This document shows positions 36,901-40,274 of a DNA stretch of 43,127 nt, in pieces. The notes under the pieces are model-generated. The model worked only from the letters and a program-made list of their open reading frames with translations, made no database searches and was not told where the DNA came from. The DNA comes from Reticulitermes lucifugus (Eukaryota; Arthropoda; Insecta; Blattodea; Rhinotermitidae), in assembly GCA_026260175.1 (NCBI GenBank), contig JAKCWW010002751.1:10753-53879 (forward strand), written 5' to 3'. Position 1 is the stretch's first letter. The number at the start of each line of letters is the position of its first letter. The position numbers and the translations under genes were made by a program.

Positions 36901-38846
36901 CTGCAACTGCAAGAAACTAAAGTGTTAAGTTCAGTAAAACTTCCTTTGGCTATCAGCAGCATCACGTGGTTGAATGGTGGGTGAACCAACTTTTCGAGAA
37001 CACAGATGGTTCTTGAAATGTTAGTTTACTCACCATTCAACCACCTGATGTGGCTGCTAGCCTGGGAAAGTTTTATTGAATTCAGTTGCTATATAAAGAG
37101 TTAAGCACTATATATTTTTCAGACACAACCATTTGTATTTACATGCCTGTAGCATCATTAAGGTACACTCGAATTAATCCACAGAACCTCAAGAATTAAA
37201 TTTTTGATACTGTGCTACTAACTGAGAAGAACATCTGTGTTAGGTCTATCTGTTGTATCAAGTCCAGTCTAGTGTTTTGGACTGCAGGAAACACAGATGA
37301 TTATGTACAATTTCCCCAAGAGTATAATCTCATACAGTCAAAGGTTCGATGTACTAAACTCATGTGGCAGCCACTTCACAGTTCAATAAAATTTTCATTG
37401 CCCAACCATGTAGATGTATCATTTCTTAAACATATATAGTAATTGTATTACTCTAACTGTTATGTACAAATAATATACATTGTAAAAGCATGTAAGATGC
37501 TTGATACTATAAAATGAAACCAACCGGAAAGCCCGGGTAGCCCCGCAGTCCACCCAGTCCCTGGAACAGAAGAATCGATTTACACTCACCAAAAGTAGGG
37601 CCTACTTTCCAGGCATTTAAACGAAATCAGTTATATAATGAAGCTGCAGTTATTAAGCATTAGACATGCATTTAAATTCCAAACTGATAATGGTGTGTTA
37701 CATGTGTTACAGATGCTATGCAAACATTAATTTATTATTTATTTCTGGCAGCCATTGTTATTCTTAAATTCTTTATTCCAGTTACAGCACTGGAGCAAGA
37801 ACTAGTAAGGACAACTTTAGGCAACCTTTAGCTGTGAATTAGTGTTCAATTAAGAGAGATGTGATGTAAAGAGATAACGTTCAAATAGTAATATTATTTA
37901 ATACTGCATGATTTAATATTATTAGCAGGTGGCACAACAGATATTTTACACCAATACTGCTATACTGATCCGATAACTACAGAAAGTAACGAAATGGAGA
38001 GAAATACAAAATGTAAATTTCAACATGTTTGTTAAGTGACATGATGTACACCATTCATGGTCACTATGCCTTGACACACAATTCAAACCACGAATTTATG
38101 TACAAGAGAACTCAATAAACTGAAACAAACAAAAAGTGTGTGATTGTTTGTTTCAGTGTTCTCAATACTGTGATTTTAAGAGCACCTAAACTTGAAATTT
38201 ATTACATGATAAGGTGCAACATAAAAATATAATTGAGCTTCATTAAAAAATCTGTACACAGCCCAGGAAAAGTCGATTTTTAATAAATCCACTTGGATTA
38301 CAGCTTTTCATTTGGTCAGTACTAATTAATATGTGACACCACATAATGTTACCATTTTTATCCAAAGTGAATTCGTATTAGTTTGATATCTGCGATAACA
38401 GCTCTGAATTTTATACTAGTCTGGAGAAAAAATTCCATACGTGCAGTAAATTATTAAATTATTAAAAAGAATAAAGGTAAGTAGCATACAGTGGAGGGAA
38501 ACAGAACATTTCATTCAATTTATTGGGTATCAATTTTCTGTAGAAAACCGGGAATATTTATAAGGTAATAAATCTTCTCATGAACAGCCCAGTTATAATT
38601 CTGCTACTGACCAATGAACACTGTTACCAATATATCATCATATTTTGCAAGCGAAGCAATATTCCTTTTAATACAATGGTTCTGATTTATATAACATATA
38701 AAATGAGGGAGGGAAAATTAAAACACTTCTTTCTTAATTCAGTTTAACTGAACAGCAAAGGCCACTGACTTAATAAAATCTGACATGATAAACTGGAAAG
38801 ATGATCTTACCATAATTCCTCTGTCTCCTTTACTTCCTTTTAGTCC
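842..38846 (-). CDS. Partial interrupted collagen gene, 12 exons, 328 residues
   Basis: Twelve minus-strand exons with GT donors and AG acceptors join into one open Gly-X-Y reading frame (984 bp). In transcription order they are 38846-38811, 37560-37525, 34450-34415, 30414-30343, 28010-27942, 20523-20344, 20230-20159, 18240-18178, 10509-10404, 7919-7822, 1384-1258 and 930-842. Introns run from 113 bp to about 7.7 kb. Such a chain would enter the secretory pathway and trimerise into a triple helix in the extracellular matrix or at the cell surface. No cysteine is encoded, and no signal peptide, transmembrane segment, NC1 or C-propeptide is visible, so both gene ends lie outside the window or were missed. 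Exons of 36, 63, 72 and 180 bp (multiples of 9) and two long interruptions argue against a fibrillar collagen. A MACIT transmembrane type (XIII/XXIII/XXV-like; the insect CG42342-type gene) is my best guess and type IV the alternative. Extra exons of 3n length could have been missed in the introns. Confidence 0.9.
1258..1384 (-). CDS. Collagen exon 11 of window
   Basis: This 127-bp exon encodes [16 protein letters not shown] and then further triplets ending [12 protein letters not shown] plus the first base of a Gly codon. The acceptor ctaaatcttag and donor gtacgattt are acceptable; 5' phase 0, 3' phase 1. One register break occurs: GEA is followed by VER instead of a Gly triplet, a single missing-Gly imperfection. 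Together exons 11 and 12 are exactly 216 bp (24 x 9). The exon is much more GC-rich than its introns. Confidence 0.93.
1385..3050. other. Intron 10 sequence, nothing recognised
   Basis: AT-rich intronic sequence. Short open frames occur on the plus strand (for example 2123-2410), but they have low-complexity composition and no recognisable motif. Confidence 0.5.
3053..3429 (-). mobile_element. LINE-like fossil bounded by ATT repeats
   Basis: On the minus strand, 3368-3213 reads [14 protein letters not shown], one stop, then [20 protein letters not shown] and [16 protein letters not shown] before a stop. I recall the pattern V-I-P-V-I-I-G...LQKTA-LGTA..LRKVL from the C-terminal end of an animal retroelement protein family, but I cannot name the clade. 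ATT microsatellites lie on both sides (3053-3080 and 3407-3429); the left one would be the 3' tail of a minus-strand copy. One in-frame stop and no upstream domain make this a dead 5'-truncated copy. Confidence 0.5.
3500..3650 (+). mobile_element. 5'-truncated LINE 3' tail, same family as window start
   Basis: About 85 bases before the TTG repeat align with the 3' untranslated end of the LINE at 1-477: both contain a TTGGCCAC block, a CAGCACATTAATAAA-like block (CGGCACATTAATAAA in the first copy), then an AGAA-TGGAATTG-like block and a TTG tail (3620-3650). No coding part remains. Two copies of one family 3 kb apart, on the same strand, mark an active past in this genome. Confidence 0.65.
3651..4934. 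other. Intron 10 sequence, low complexity only
   Basis: AT-rich. An imperfect TAA/TAG/TGG trinucleotide stretch lies at 4205-4285. It makes a spurious 100-codon minus-strand open frame (4104-4406) with isoleucine and threonine runs. No gene was recognised. Confidence 0.5.
4935..5116. repeat. Tandem duplication, about 91 bp unit
   Basis: Two adjacent copies share AAGGTGGCTGTGC, CAGGTTAAGTAACATG, TGCAAGCCAG and ACCCACTCTTTGATAAAGCT. The first starts near 4935 and the second near 5026, with a few substitutions between them. The similarity suggests a fairly recent slippage or unequal-exchange event inside intron 10. Confidence 0.8.
5195..5771. mobile_element. Foldback (long inverted repeat) element, 577 bp
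   Basis: The left arm (about 5195-5440) and right arm (about 5510-5771) are imperfect reverse complements along their length. The ends are AAGAGATGCAAAT and its exact complement, and both arms carry the CTGATCACAAAA, GTTTACAGCTGCATTGG and GAACCTTACAAACGTAG blocks. The middle is an AT-rich loop. Near the ends both arms read CAGCTRCATGTTTC(A/G)GCTA. No transposase is present and no clear target duplication was found, so it is a non-autonomous MITE or foldback element. Confidence 0.82.
6028..6275 (-). mobile_element. Diverged tRNA-derived SINE, antisense copy
   Basis: Read on the minus strand, this matches the body of the SINE at 16369-16648: a C-rich block with CCACTCACCTCTGTTTGGTGCC, broken here as CCACTCACC then TGTTTGGTGCC, followed by AAGGTC and a CTATACCTCCTCTCCC block. 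The degenerate box B region reads GAGTTCAGTTC. Just downstream on the same strand, 6000-5915 conceptually reads [15 protein letters not shown], resembling a peptide often seen in insect repeat debris (VTMKI.VFWDV.PC). The 129-codon open frame over this region is therefore not a gene. Confidence 0.6.
6276..7821. other. Intron 10 sequence, nothing recognised
   Basis: Mixed composition with a slightly more GC-rich block at 6480-6800. Short open frames have no recognisable motif or supporting splice sites. Confidence 0.45.
7822..7919 (-). CDS. Collagen exon 10, ends in basic cluster
   Basis: This 98-bp exon starts with GA, completing the split Gly codon from exon 9, and encodes [18 protein letters not shown] followed by [14 protein letters not shown]. 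The acceptor is ttgttttcaaaag (an AAG acceptor) and the donor gtaagcat is strong; the 3' end is phase 0. The last residues and the start of exon 11 form a basic run that contains R-G-K-R, matching the furin R-X-K-R consensus, and could also bind heparan sulfate. Type XXV collagens carry a similar KRGKRGRR stretch, as I recall. Confidence 0.92.
7920..8743. other. Intron 9 sequence, nothing recognised
   Basis: AT-rich intronic sequence between exon 10 and the inverted mariner composite. No repeat or gene was recognised. Confidence 0.5.
8746..10327. mobile_element. Inverted composite of two mariner 3' halves
   Basis: Both ends carry the same mariner-type terminal sequence (CAAGG(A/G)GCAG(C/T)CAGAAAGTAA read inward) and are flanked by TA, the mariner target. 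The left arm (8746 to about 9350) and right arm (about 9695-10327) are inverted copies. On the minus strand the left arm reads [26 protein letters not shown] sequence, and on the plus strand the right arm reads [15 protein letters not shown]. Both match the mariner PYSPDLAPSDYHLF segment, which holds the third Asp of the DDD catalytic triad. C-terminal FKGG(T/K)RM...K segments face outward in both arms. Neither arm has a complete transposase, and frames are broken. A further mariner fragment lies in the middle (about 9350-9475 and 9670-9770), split by a SINE. Confidence 0.8.
9477..9668 (+). mobile_element. 5'-truncated SINE inside the mariner composite
   Basis: The copy lacks the tRNA head. 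Its body matches the SINE at 16369-16648: TCTGGGGCCCACCGAGCCTCC, split here as TCTGGGGCCC then AGCCTCCT, then GGTACTGGGTTCTTCCC, CATCTAGTGCCGAGGTTAA, a TATACCTCTACTCCCC block, CCTTCATGGCATG and a terminal CTTTACCTTTACC. It inserted after the mariner composite formed, giving a relative age. Confidence 0.75.
10404..10509 (-). CDS. Collagen exon 9, carries second interruption
   Basis: This 106-bp exon encodes [10 protein letters not shown], then the interruption [16 protein letters not shown], then GPPGPPGPP and the first base of a Gly codon (phase 1 at its 3' end). The acceptor ggtgactttacag and donor gtaagtaac are close to consensus. The interruption shares the TTL-x-G motif with exon 5 and, like it, runs directly into a Pro-rich triplet block. 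Exon 10 supplies the last two bases of the split Gly codon, a check on both junctions. Confidence 0.92.
10510..11624. other. Intron 8 sequence with AT/AC microsatellite
   Basis: AT-rich. An (AT)n run joined to an (AC)n run lies at 11180-11228. Nothing else was recognised. Confidence 0.55.
11638..12157. mobile_element. Foldback element, about 520 bp
   Basis: The left arm (11638 to about 11845) and right arm (about 11920-12142) are imperfect inverted copies. Shared blocks include AGCTCTCCTACATGTTT(C/T)GGC, cut here to AGCTCTCCTACATGTTT, then ACACAAAG and AAGTTAAAATGTCATAAATT, and ATGTACAATACATAA. The loop holds GTATACGCTG-type sequence. An identical 13-bp repeat, TAAACTAATCACA, flanks the structure at 11625-11637 and 12158-12170. 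The right arm carries CCCTGAAGATGG at 12016. No protein is encoded. Confidence 0.8.
12171..13538. other. Intron 8 sequence, nothing recognised
   Basis: AT-rich intronic sequence without recognised genes or repeats. The short C-rich patch near 12427 (CCCCCCCGCGG) stands out but has no further context. Confidence 0.5.
13539..13604. repeat. GA-rich microsatellite
   Basis: An A/G-only tract: GAA-rich, then A-rich, then (GA)n and GGA repeats. It gives a polypyrimidine run on the collagen-sense strand but no exon follows. Confidence 0.85.
13617..13778. mobile_element. Compact foldback element, about 160 bp
   Basis: The left arm (13617-13683) and right arm (13711-13778) are imperfect inverted copies with the shared block GGTGGGCCCATTAGAAA and a TCTTCAGGTGGA block. 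The loop is about 27 bp. The right arm carries CACCTGAAGATGGAAGCAGA and, 13 bases on, TTTCTGAAACA. DNA of this form would extrude as a hairpin. Confidence 0.82.
14040..14880 (+). pseudogene. Fossil Tc1/mariner-superfamily transposase (DUF4817-like)
   Basis: Segments in shifting plus-strand frames follow the order of a large arthropod transposase family: [11 protein letters not shown] and KKCCNKFRT (N-terminal helix-turn-helix), then [17 protein letters not shown] with [17 protein letters not shown], then [30 protein letters not shown] and [16 protein letters not shown]. The family is expected to have FTDEAWF and FQQDSA around its catalytic aspartates. Here they read FTEE and FQKGCA, so both positions are lost, and stops and frameshifts occur. 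It is a dead copy; terminal repeats were not found. Confidence 0.72.
14881..15681. other. Intron 8 sequence, nothing recognised
   Basis: AT-rich. A short (CA)n/(CT)n patch lies at 15162-15188. No gene was seen. Confidence 0.5.
15690..15990 (-). repeat. Probable dispersed-repeat fossil
   Basis: The minus strand reads [33 protein letters not shown] and [19 protein letters not shown] in one 89-codon open frame. I recall similar conceptual peptides (Q-T-I-A-R-P-L-P-T-Q-D and I-P-V-F-E-R-A-K) from dispersed repeats in insect genomes. I treat it as repeat debris, not a gene, with modest confidence. Confidence 0.4.
16369..16648 (+). mobile_element. Full-length tRNA-derived SINE
   Basis: The head has an A box (GATAGCGTAGTTGG) and a B box (GGGATCCAATCCC) about 40 bases apart, the internal RNA polymerase III promoter of a tRNA-derived SINE. 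The body has GGTACCGGGTCTCTTTCTGG, then CATCTAGCGCCGAGGTTAA, and it ends at CTTTACCTTTTA. The same family occurs at 43067-43127 (head only), 9477-9668 (body only) and 6028-6275 (antisense). Open frames across it on both strands (for example 16329-16598) are spurious. Confidence 0.83.
16757..17991. mobile_element. Long foldback element interrupted by a MITE
   Basis: The left arm (16757-16975) pairs with the right arm (about 17580-17991). Shared blocks, inverted, are AACAAATAAACAGTC, CAGTCTTAACACA, AAAGTGCATAC, ATTGTGAGATCTCA and TTTACTGCAACTTA. The right arm is split at 17761-17945 by a pogo-like MITE. The internal 600 bp carry a GTCTGTCAGTCTGTCTGTCC block and no coding sequence. The right arm contains CCTGATGATGGTCC with ACTGAAACACG 14 bases further on. 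Confidence 0.76.
17761..17945. mobile_element. Pogo/Tigger-like MITE, 185 bp
   Basis: The ends are inverted: left CAGTCAAAATCAGTTACA, right end read inward CAGTCGGACCCAGTCACA (13 of 18 identical, the five differences all transition-type or single changes). TA flanks both ends (17759-17760 and 17946-17947). CAGT-starting ends followed by GTTATAA-type sequence and a TA target resemble the pogo/Tigger branch of Tc1/mariner. It has no transposase. The surrounding foldback arm resumes exactly outside the TA. Confidence 0.75.
18178..18240 (-). CDS. Collagen exon 8 of window
   Basis: This 63-bp exon encodes [16 protein letters not shown] and then VPGRP, seven perfect triplets. The acceptor ends aataactag, with a poor polypyrimidine tract, and the donor gtaagtctc is strong. 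Phase is 0/0. About 500 bp separate it from the mariner copy whose left end is at 18732, so the intron 7 expansion is partly transposon-derived. Confidence 0.88.
18371..18458. repeat. Two perfect 44-bp tandem copies
   Basis: The 44-bp unit begins GTTTGGTAGTTGCCATGACA and ends CACTTACA; the second copy starts at 18415. The copies are identical, so this is a very recent duplication or could be an assembly artefact. Confidence 0.9.
18732..19983 (+). mobile_element. Full-length but inactive mariner transposon, 1252 bp
   Basis: The element is flanked by TA (18730-18731, 19984-19985). Its ends match inverted: CAGGGCAGTCAGAAAG and, read inward from the right, CGAGGGTTAGTCAGAAAG. Length fits mariner (about 1.25-1.3 kb). 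Plus-strand pieces of a transposase occur in order: [14 protein letters not shown] (N-terminal), [33 protein letters not shown] (the HDN-RPH motif with the second catalytic Asp) and [16 protein letters not shown] (C-terminus). Several in-frame stops and frame changes separate them, so no functional enzyme is made. The sequence is related to the inverted arms at 8746-10327. Confidence 0.87.
20159..20230 (-). CDS. Collagen exon 7 of window
   Basis: This 72-bp exon encodes [16 protein letters not shown] and then LPGQLGLP, eight perfect triplets. The acceptor gcattgcttacag and donor gtgagactt are good and the phase is 0/0. It sits 113 bp downstream of exon 6. That intron carries a poly-T tract on the coding strand (the A run at plus-strand 20266-20282). 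Confidence 0.9.
20344..20523 (-). CDS. Collagen exon 6, 20 uninterrupted triplets
   Basis: This is the longest exon (180 bp, 60 residues): 20 perfect Gly-X-Y triplets starting [15 protein letters not shown] and ending GALGMAGPK. The acceptor is cttcactcaag (an AAG acceptor, less common than CAG or TAG) and the donor gtttgtata, a weaker match to consensus. The Pro-rich start, with Y-position prolines open to hydroxylation, should nucleate stable helix straight after the interruption in exon 5. The next intron is only 113 bp, the shortest in the gene. Confidence 0.93.
20524..21614. other. Intron 5 sequence, nothing recognised
   Basis: AT-rich, no gene or repeat recognised between exon 6 and the foldback at 21.6 kb. 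Confidence 0.5.
21618..21770. mobile_element. Compact foldback element, about 150 bp
   Basis: The left arm (21618-21681) and right arm (21707-21770) are imperfect inverted copies sharing GTGCTTCCATCTTCA-type and TTTGGAGGAG blocks, with outer ends GT(C/T)ATG(A/G)(T/C)ATGTTGA. The loop is about 25 bp. The right arm carries CCCTGAAGATGGAAGCACC then CTCCAAACACTG. Confidence 0.8.
21771..22450. other. Intron 5 sequence, nothing recognised
   Basis: AT-rich, no gene or repeat seen before the minisatellite. Confidence 0.5.
22451..22808. repeat. Minisatellite, about 43-bp unit, about 8 copies
   Basis: The marker CCCAAGCA (or a one-base variant) recurs at 22491, 22535, 22578, 22621, 22664, 22706 and 22749, and CCTATGCA near 22792: spacings 44, 43, 43, 43, 42, 43 and 43. 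A typical unit runs CAGTGCCTCCTCCAAGC, then a TTACCTTTGATCATCTTT block. Because 43 is not a multiple of 3, successive units fall in different frames; the 138-codon open frame over it is a by-product and not a gene. Confidence 0.9.
22809..23179. other. Intron 5 sequence, nothing recognised
   Basis: No recognisable feature. The 106-codon plus-strand open frame (22862-23182) has no known motif and no coding-like neighbours. Confidence 0.45.
23180..23605 (-). pseudogene. LINE reverse transcriptase C-terminal fossil
   Basis: Minus-strand pieces in order read [60 protein letters not shown] and [18 protein letters not shown]. They follow the thumb/C-terminal part of an insect non-LTR RT, where I expect GLEVN..KTKYM, ..I..R...GNACYYSV, KLLSS..LS, L.VRIYKTVI and LREE.RLRVFENKVLRKIFG. 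Stops and shifts make it dead. The collagen gene runs in the same direction. Confidence 0.62.
23606..26539. other. Intron 5 sequence, mostly featureless
   Basis: AT-rich. A CAT trinucleotide run lies at 23812-23834 and a TACA run at 24714-24730. The stretch 24090-24180 carries CTCTGAAGACGGAGACAGCA then CTCTAAAACATC, the same motif pair seen in the foldbacks, with only a weak inverted partner near 23990. No gene was recognised. Confidence 0.5.
26540..26690 (+). repeat. Possible dispersed-repeat fragment
   Basis: GGTTTCCCTCAGGACAACTA followed by GGCAAATGCCAGGG resembles a phrase (GGTTTTCC..GGCAAATGCCGGGATGG) that I recall from dispersed repeats of many arthropods. No boundaries or coding motif were found. 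Confidence 0.35.
26900..27200 (+). pseudogene. Transposase C-terminal fossil (Tc1/mariner superfamily)
   Basis: The plus strand from 26977 reads [15 protein letters not shown] then [18 protein letters not shown] before a stop. It follows the pattern SPDLTPLDFYLWGHLKSLVY..PV.DVEELRQRI near the third catalytic acidic residue of DUF4817/DDE transposases. Only this end is recognisable; shifts and stops surround it. A degenerate [10 protein letters not shown] precedes it. Confidence 0.5.
27375..27535. repeat. Minisatellite, about 41-bp unit, about 4 copies
   Basis: The marker TTCAG(T/A)AACAC recurs at 27401, 27442 and 27483, with a TTCCAGAAACAC variant near 27522. Units also share a GAACACA(C/T)CCC block and an ATGAATTTC-like block. 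Imperfect copies suggest moderate age. Confidence 0.85.
27942..28010 (-). CDS. Collagen exon 5, non-collagenous interruption
   Basis: This 69-bp exon carries almost no triplets. After GLKR it reads [19 protein letters not shown], and exon 6 restarts with GEP. The acceptor gtctgtttgcag and donor gtgagaca are good and the phase is 0/0. With the end of exon 4 it makes an interruption of about 31 residues, rich in Val, Thr and Leu. The frame has no stop, and the splice sites fit the flanking collagen exons exactly, which is why I accept a non-Gly-X-Y exon here. The TTL-x-G motif recurs in exon 9. Confidence 0.78.
28011..29110. other. Intron 4 sequence, nothing recognised
   Basis: AT-rich. A 91-codon plus-strand open frame (28862-29137) has no recognised domain, no splice context and runs into a SINE-like head, so I do not call it a gene. 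Confidence 0.45.
29112..29400 (+). mobile_element. Possible second tRNA-derived SINE
   Basis: AATAGCTCGGGCAGTTAGA resembles an A box and GACCTGAGTTCAGTATC, about 35 bases on, a degenerate B box. A G/C-richer body follows with TTTGTGAACACAAGTGGCAT and ends before GCAGAGGCCAAATGG. No second copy lies in the window, so the family and limits are uncertain. Confidence 0.4.
29401..30342. other. Intron 4 sequence, nothing recognised
   Basis: A purine-rich block at 29440-29690 (GGAGGAGGAGGAGG and GAAGAAGATGAGAATGA stretches) produces a serine/leucine-rich spurious minus-strand frame. No gene was recognised. Confidence 0.5.
30343..30414 (-). CDS. Collagen exon 4, leads into first interruption
   Basis: This 72-bp exon encodes [16 protein letters not shown] followed by YDVFSAVK, so the Gly-X-Y pattern stops eight residues before the donor. 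The acceptor is ctgtttatag and the donor gtgagaat, phase 0/0. The non-collagenous run continues into exon 5, so the interruption spans an exon junction. Interruptions like this give bends or docking sites in type IV and MACIT collagens. Confidence 0.85.
30748..31150. mobile_element. Foldback element, about 400 bp
   Basis: The left arm (30748-30822) and right arm (31072-31150) are inverted copies sharing CAACA(T/C)CCAGCCTTCCCAA, TTGTCAGG-type and TTCAGAG blocks. The loop of about 250 bp is not repeated. The right arm reads TCCTGATGATGGAGACAATC then CTCTGAAGCATCG. Confidence 0.78.
31156..31811. other. Intron 3 sequence, nothing recognised
   Basis: AT-rich intronic sequence between the foldback and the Harbinger-like MITE. 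No gene was seen. Confidence 0.5.
31815..32240. mobile_element. Harbinger-like MITE with internal assembly gap
   Basis: The terminal inverted repeats are near perfect: AGCCGGGATTAGACGGCGC at each end, extending to 27 bases with one mismatch. They are flanked by TAA (31812-31814 and 32241-32243), a PIF/Harbinger-type 3-bp target duplication. The element is GC-rich against AT-rich flanks. A perfect TGACGTCA occurs inside each end (31852-31859 and 32187-32194). A run of N (31898-32076) hides the centre, so true length and any coding content are unknown; open frames crossing the Ns are meaningless. Confidence 0.86.
31898..32076. other. Assembly gap, 179 N
   Basis: Unknown bases. The gap falls inside an inverted-repeat element, where hairpins and multicopy sequence often break assemblies. 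The gap size may be an estimate. Confidence 0.99.
32244..33313. other. Intron 3 sequence, nothing recognised
   Basis: AT-rich, no gene or repeat recognised. Confidence 0.5.
33314..33539. mobile_element. Foldback element, copy A of a two-copy family
   Basis: The arms meet near 33426 and pair over about 110 bases: GCTAGCAGCC(G/A)CAT, TTGAAAGG(C/T)AAGTAAACC and CTCATGGT outer ends. The centre reads CCCTGATGATGACGACAGAG then TGCTTGAAACGTCGG. The arms are related to those at 36926-37092. No coding sequence. Confidence 0.82.
33540..34414. other. Intron 3 sequence, nothing recognised
   Basis: AT-rich. The 33570-33650 stretch (CTGTCAGTCAGTCTATC then CTTCCTGAAATTTGATA) resembles the inner part of the 16.8-kb foldback, but similarity is weak. 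No gene. Confidence 0.45.
34415..34450 (-). CDS. Collagen exon 3 of window
   Basis: This 36-bp exon encodes [12 protein letters not shown]. The acceptor ctatttttag and donor gtaagtac are both good and the phase is 0/0. It is the third consecutive 36-bp exon, the kind of repeated small exon seen in genes for non-fibrillar and transmembrane collagens. It contains a KGD tripeptide, found in some integrin ligands, but KGD is common in collagens and no binding function is claimed. Confidence 0.85.
34451..36925. other. Intron 2 sequence, nothing recognised
   Basis: AT-rich over 2.4 kb. A good acceptor-like site on the minus strand near 36433 precedes GGACTGGGTTCT but a stop follows within eight codons, so it is not a collagen exon. 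Confidence 0.5.
36926..37092. mobile_element. Foldback element, copy B of a two-copy family
   Basis: The arms pair around a centre near 37005. They share AGTAAAACTT, AGCAGC(A/C)(A/T)CA-type and GGTTGAATGGTG(G/A)GT blocks, and the right arm TGTGGCTGCTAGCCTGGGAA matches copy A's TGTGGCTGCTAGTCTGAGAA. The outer GAATTCAGTTGC end also matches copy A. The centre reads ACAGATGGTTCTTGAAATG. Confidence 0.82.
37525..37560 (-). CDS. Collagen exon 2 of window
   Basis: This 36-bp exon encodes [12 protein letters not shown], four triplets, phase 0 at both ends. The acceptor cttctgttccag is strong. The donor after CCG is gttggtttc, a weak match to GTRAGT, so skipping or alternative use is plausible; skipping would remove exactly four triplets and keep the frame. 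The exon is GC-rich against a very AT-rich intron, which helps set its limits. Confidence 0.82.
37561..38810. other. Intron 1 sequence with a short hairpin
   Basis: AT-rich. A hairpin lies at about 38105-38165: CTGAAACAAACA faces TGTTTGTTTCAG with outer GAGAACTCAAT facing GTTCTCAATAC-type sequence. No gene was seen. Confidence 0.55.
38811..38846 (-). CDS. Collagen exon 1 of window
   Basis: This 36-bp exon encodes [12 protein letters not shown], four perfect triplets. The acceptor reads tgtttccag before GGA and the donor is gtaagatc, both close to consensus, and the exon is phase 0 at both ends. It is the most 5' exon I could find. The 4.3 kb between it and the window end holds no further Gly-X-Y exon that I can see, so the upstream intron probably leaves the window. 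The Lys/Asp/Arg-rich triplets suit inter-chain salt bridges in a triple helix. Confidence 0.85.
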
Positions 38847-39600
38847 CTGGAAACACAGCAAACTAATAATAATTATGTGGGAATTTATTTGCAGAAGTAA
38901 TTTAAATACATTAACTGTAGATGATGATGACAAAAATTAATTAGCATCTGAATACAATATTAGTTTGCAGTACAGTCACATATAACTGCGCCTGTACTAC
39001 AATAAGCAATGTGTCTAGAAATGCATCAGGTTACTCTTAAAGTAAATATTTATTACACTTATGTTATACTTATAAAATATCAGAACTATTTTAATTATGC
39101 TTTAATCTTCATGAGTTTTTAACTGAGCTTCAAGTTCACACACCCAGTATCAGCTGTTGGCATTAACTGAAGATGGTTATAACAAATTAAACTAAGTACT
39201 TCTGTGTGATAACTTTTACAAATGTTAACTTCCAAAATAATGTACACTTTTTACTGTAGTCTTGATTGTATGATTTAAGATTCCTGTATTTAGAACTAAA
39301 TGGTTCAAATTACCAGTAAATTTTGTCATGTTCGGCGTGAAGTAATATGCGCAAAACAAATAAACATGTATCTTCATCACTACAGCATCATGACTGCCCA
39401 AGGCCCACTCATCTCGGTTGGGTAGTGTCACTCCCATTTGTCTCATGTCTGTACTGGCCTTTATTATTGATCCTCTACATGTGCCCTCACAAGAATCAAG
39501 CCAAAATTTAATTTGCATTTACATTCTTTAGGCACAGCATAGACTGTCTTATAATAAAGTTTAAAGGTTTACAATTATCCACCTGTAAAGAAACTAACTG
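38847..39600. other. Upstream intron sequence, nothing recognised
   Basis: AT-rich. ACTGAAGATGG occurs at 39168 without an inverted partner. No exon for an N-terminal collagen region was found. Confidence 0.45.
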
Positions 39601-39601
39601 T

Positions 39602-39796
39602 TCAGCAAATCTTTCTAAATGTCCCGTTCCGGGCCACACCTACACATCTAGGACCCATTTTAATATCACCCTTCCATCTACGTTTAGGTTCCCAAAAAGG
39701 TCTTATATTTGAGGTTTCCAGACCAAAGTTATTAAACGATTTTTCATTTTGTTCCATGTCTGAGTTATGACCCACCTGCTCATCCTTCTTAATCAA
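39602..39796 (-). pseudogene. Possible LINE C-terminal fragment
   Basis: The minus strand reads SNIRPFWEPKRRWKGDIKMG in one open frame. It resembles the GRPRRRWEDNIKMDLRE phrase that, as I recall, ends many insect non-LTR reverse transcriptase ORFs, the same protein as the fossil at 23180-23605 but further C-terminal. The rest of the frame is not recognisable. Confidence 0.42.
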
Positions 39797-40274
39797 TCAC
39801 TGTAACAGTATTATGTGTAAGTGTACAATACAAGAACGTAATCACATCAATTTATCCGGCAACGGATTCAATTCCCGTACCTTCTGATACACACCCCTCA
39901 ACACTTCGTTATCAGACGCCGTCAATCTGTGTTGTTTCCTTGGAATTGGAGTCCAGGTTATACACTCATACTACTACCCCGTTACAAACGTTACGAAATG
40001 TGTACTGTTTTGAACCATTTCAGAACATGTAGTTCACGTTTTGCATTTTAATACTTAGTCTACATTCTTAAGCTTTTTCACATGTTATAACTTACTTAGT
40101 TGCGGCATCGTTACGTCATAATCGACGAAGAAGCGTAAAATTTGATTAGGTTTGTAAATGGGGCTGAGATCATCGAAACAACGCTCCGACAGGAAAACTA
40201 CTGGAGGAAGACTAACCTGAAATATTAATTTGAAAGGCTGCACTGTGGAATAGGACGTGGCTTTGACTGTACCA

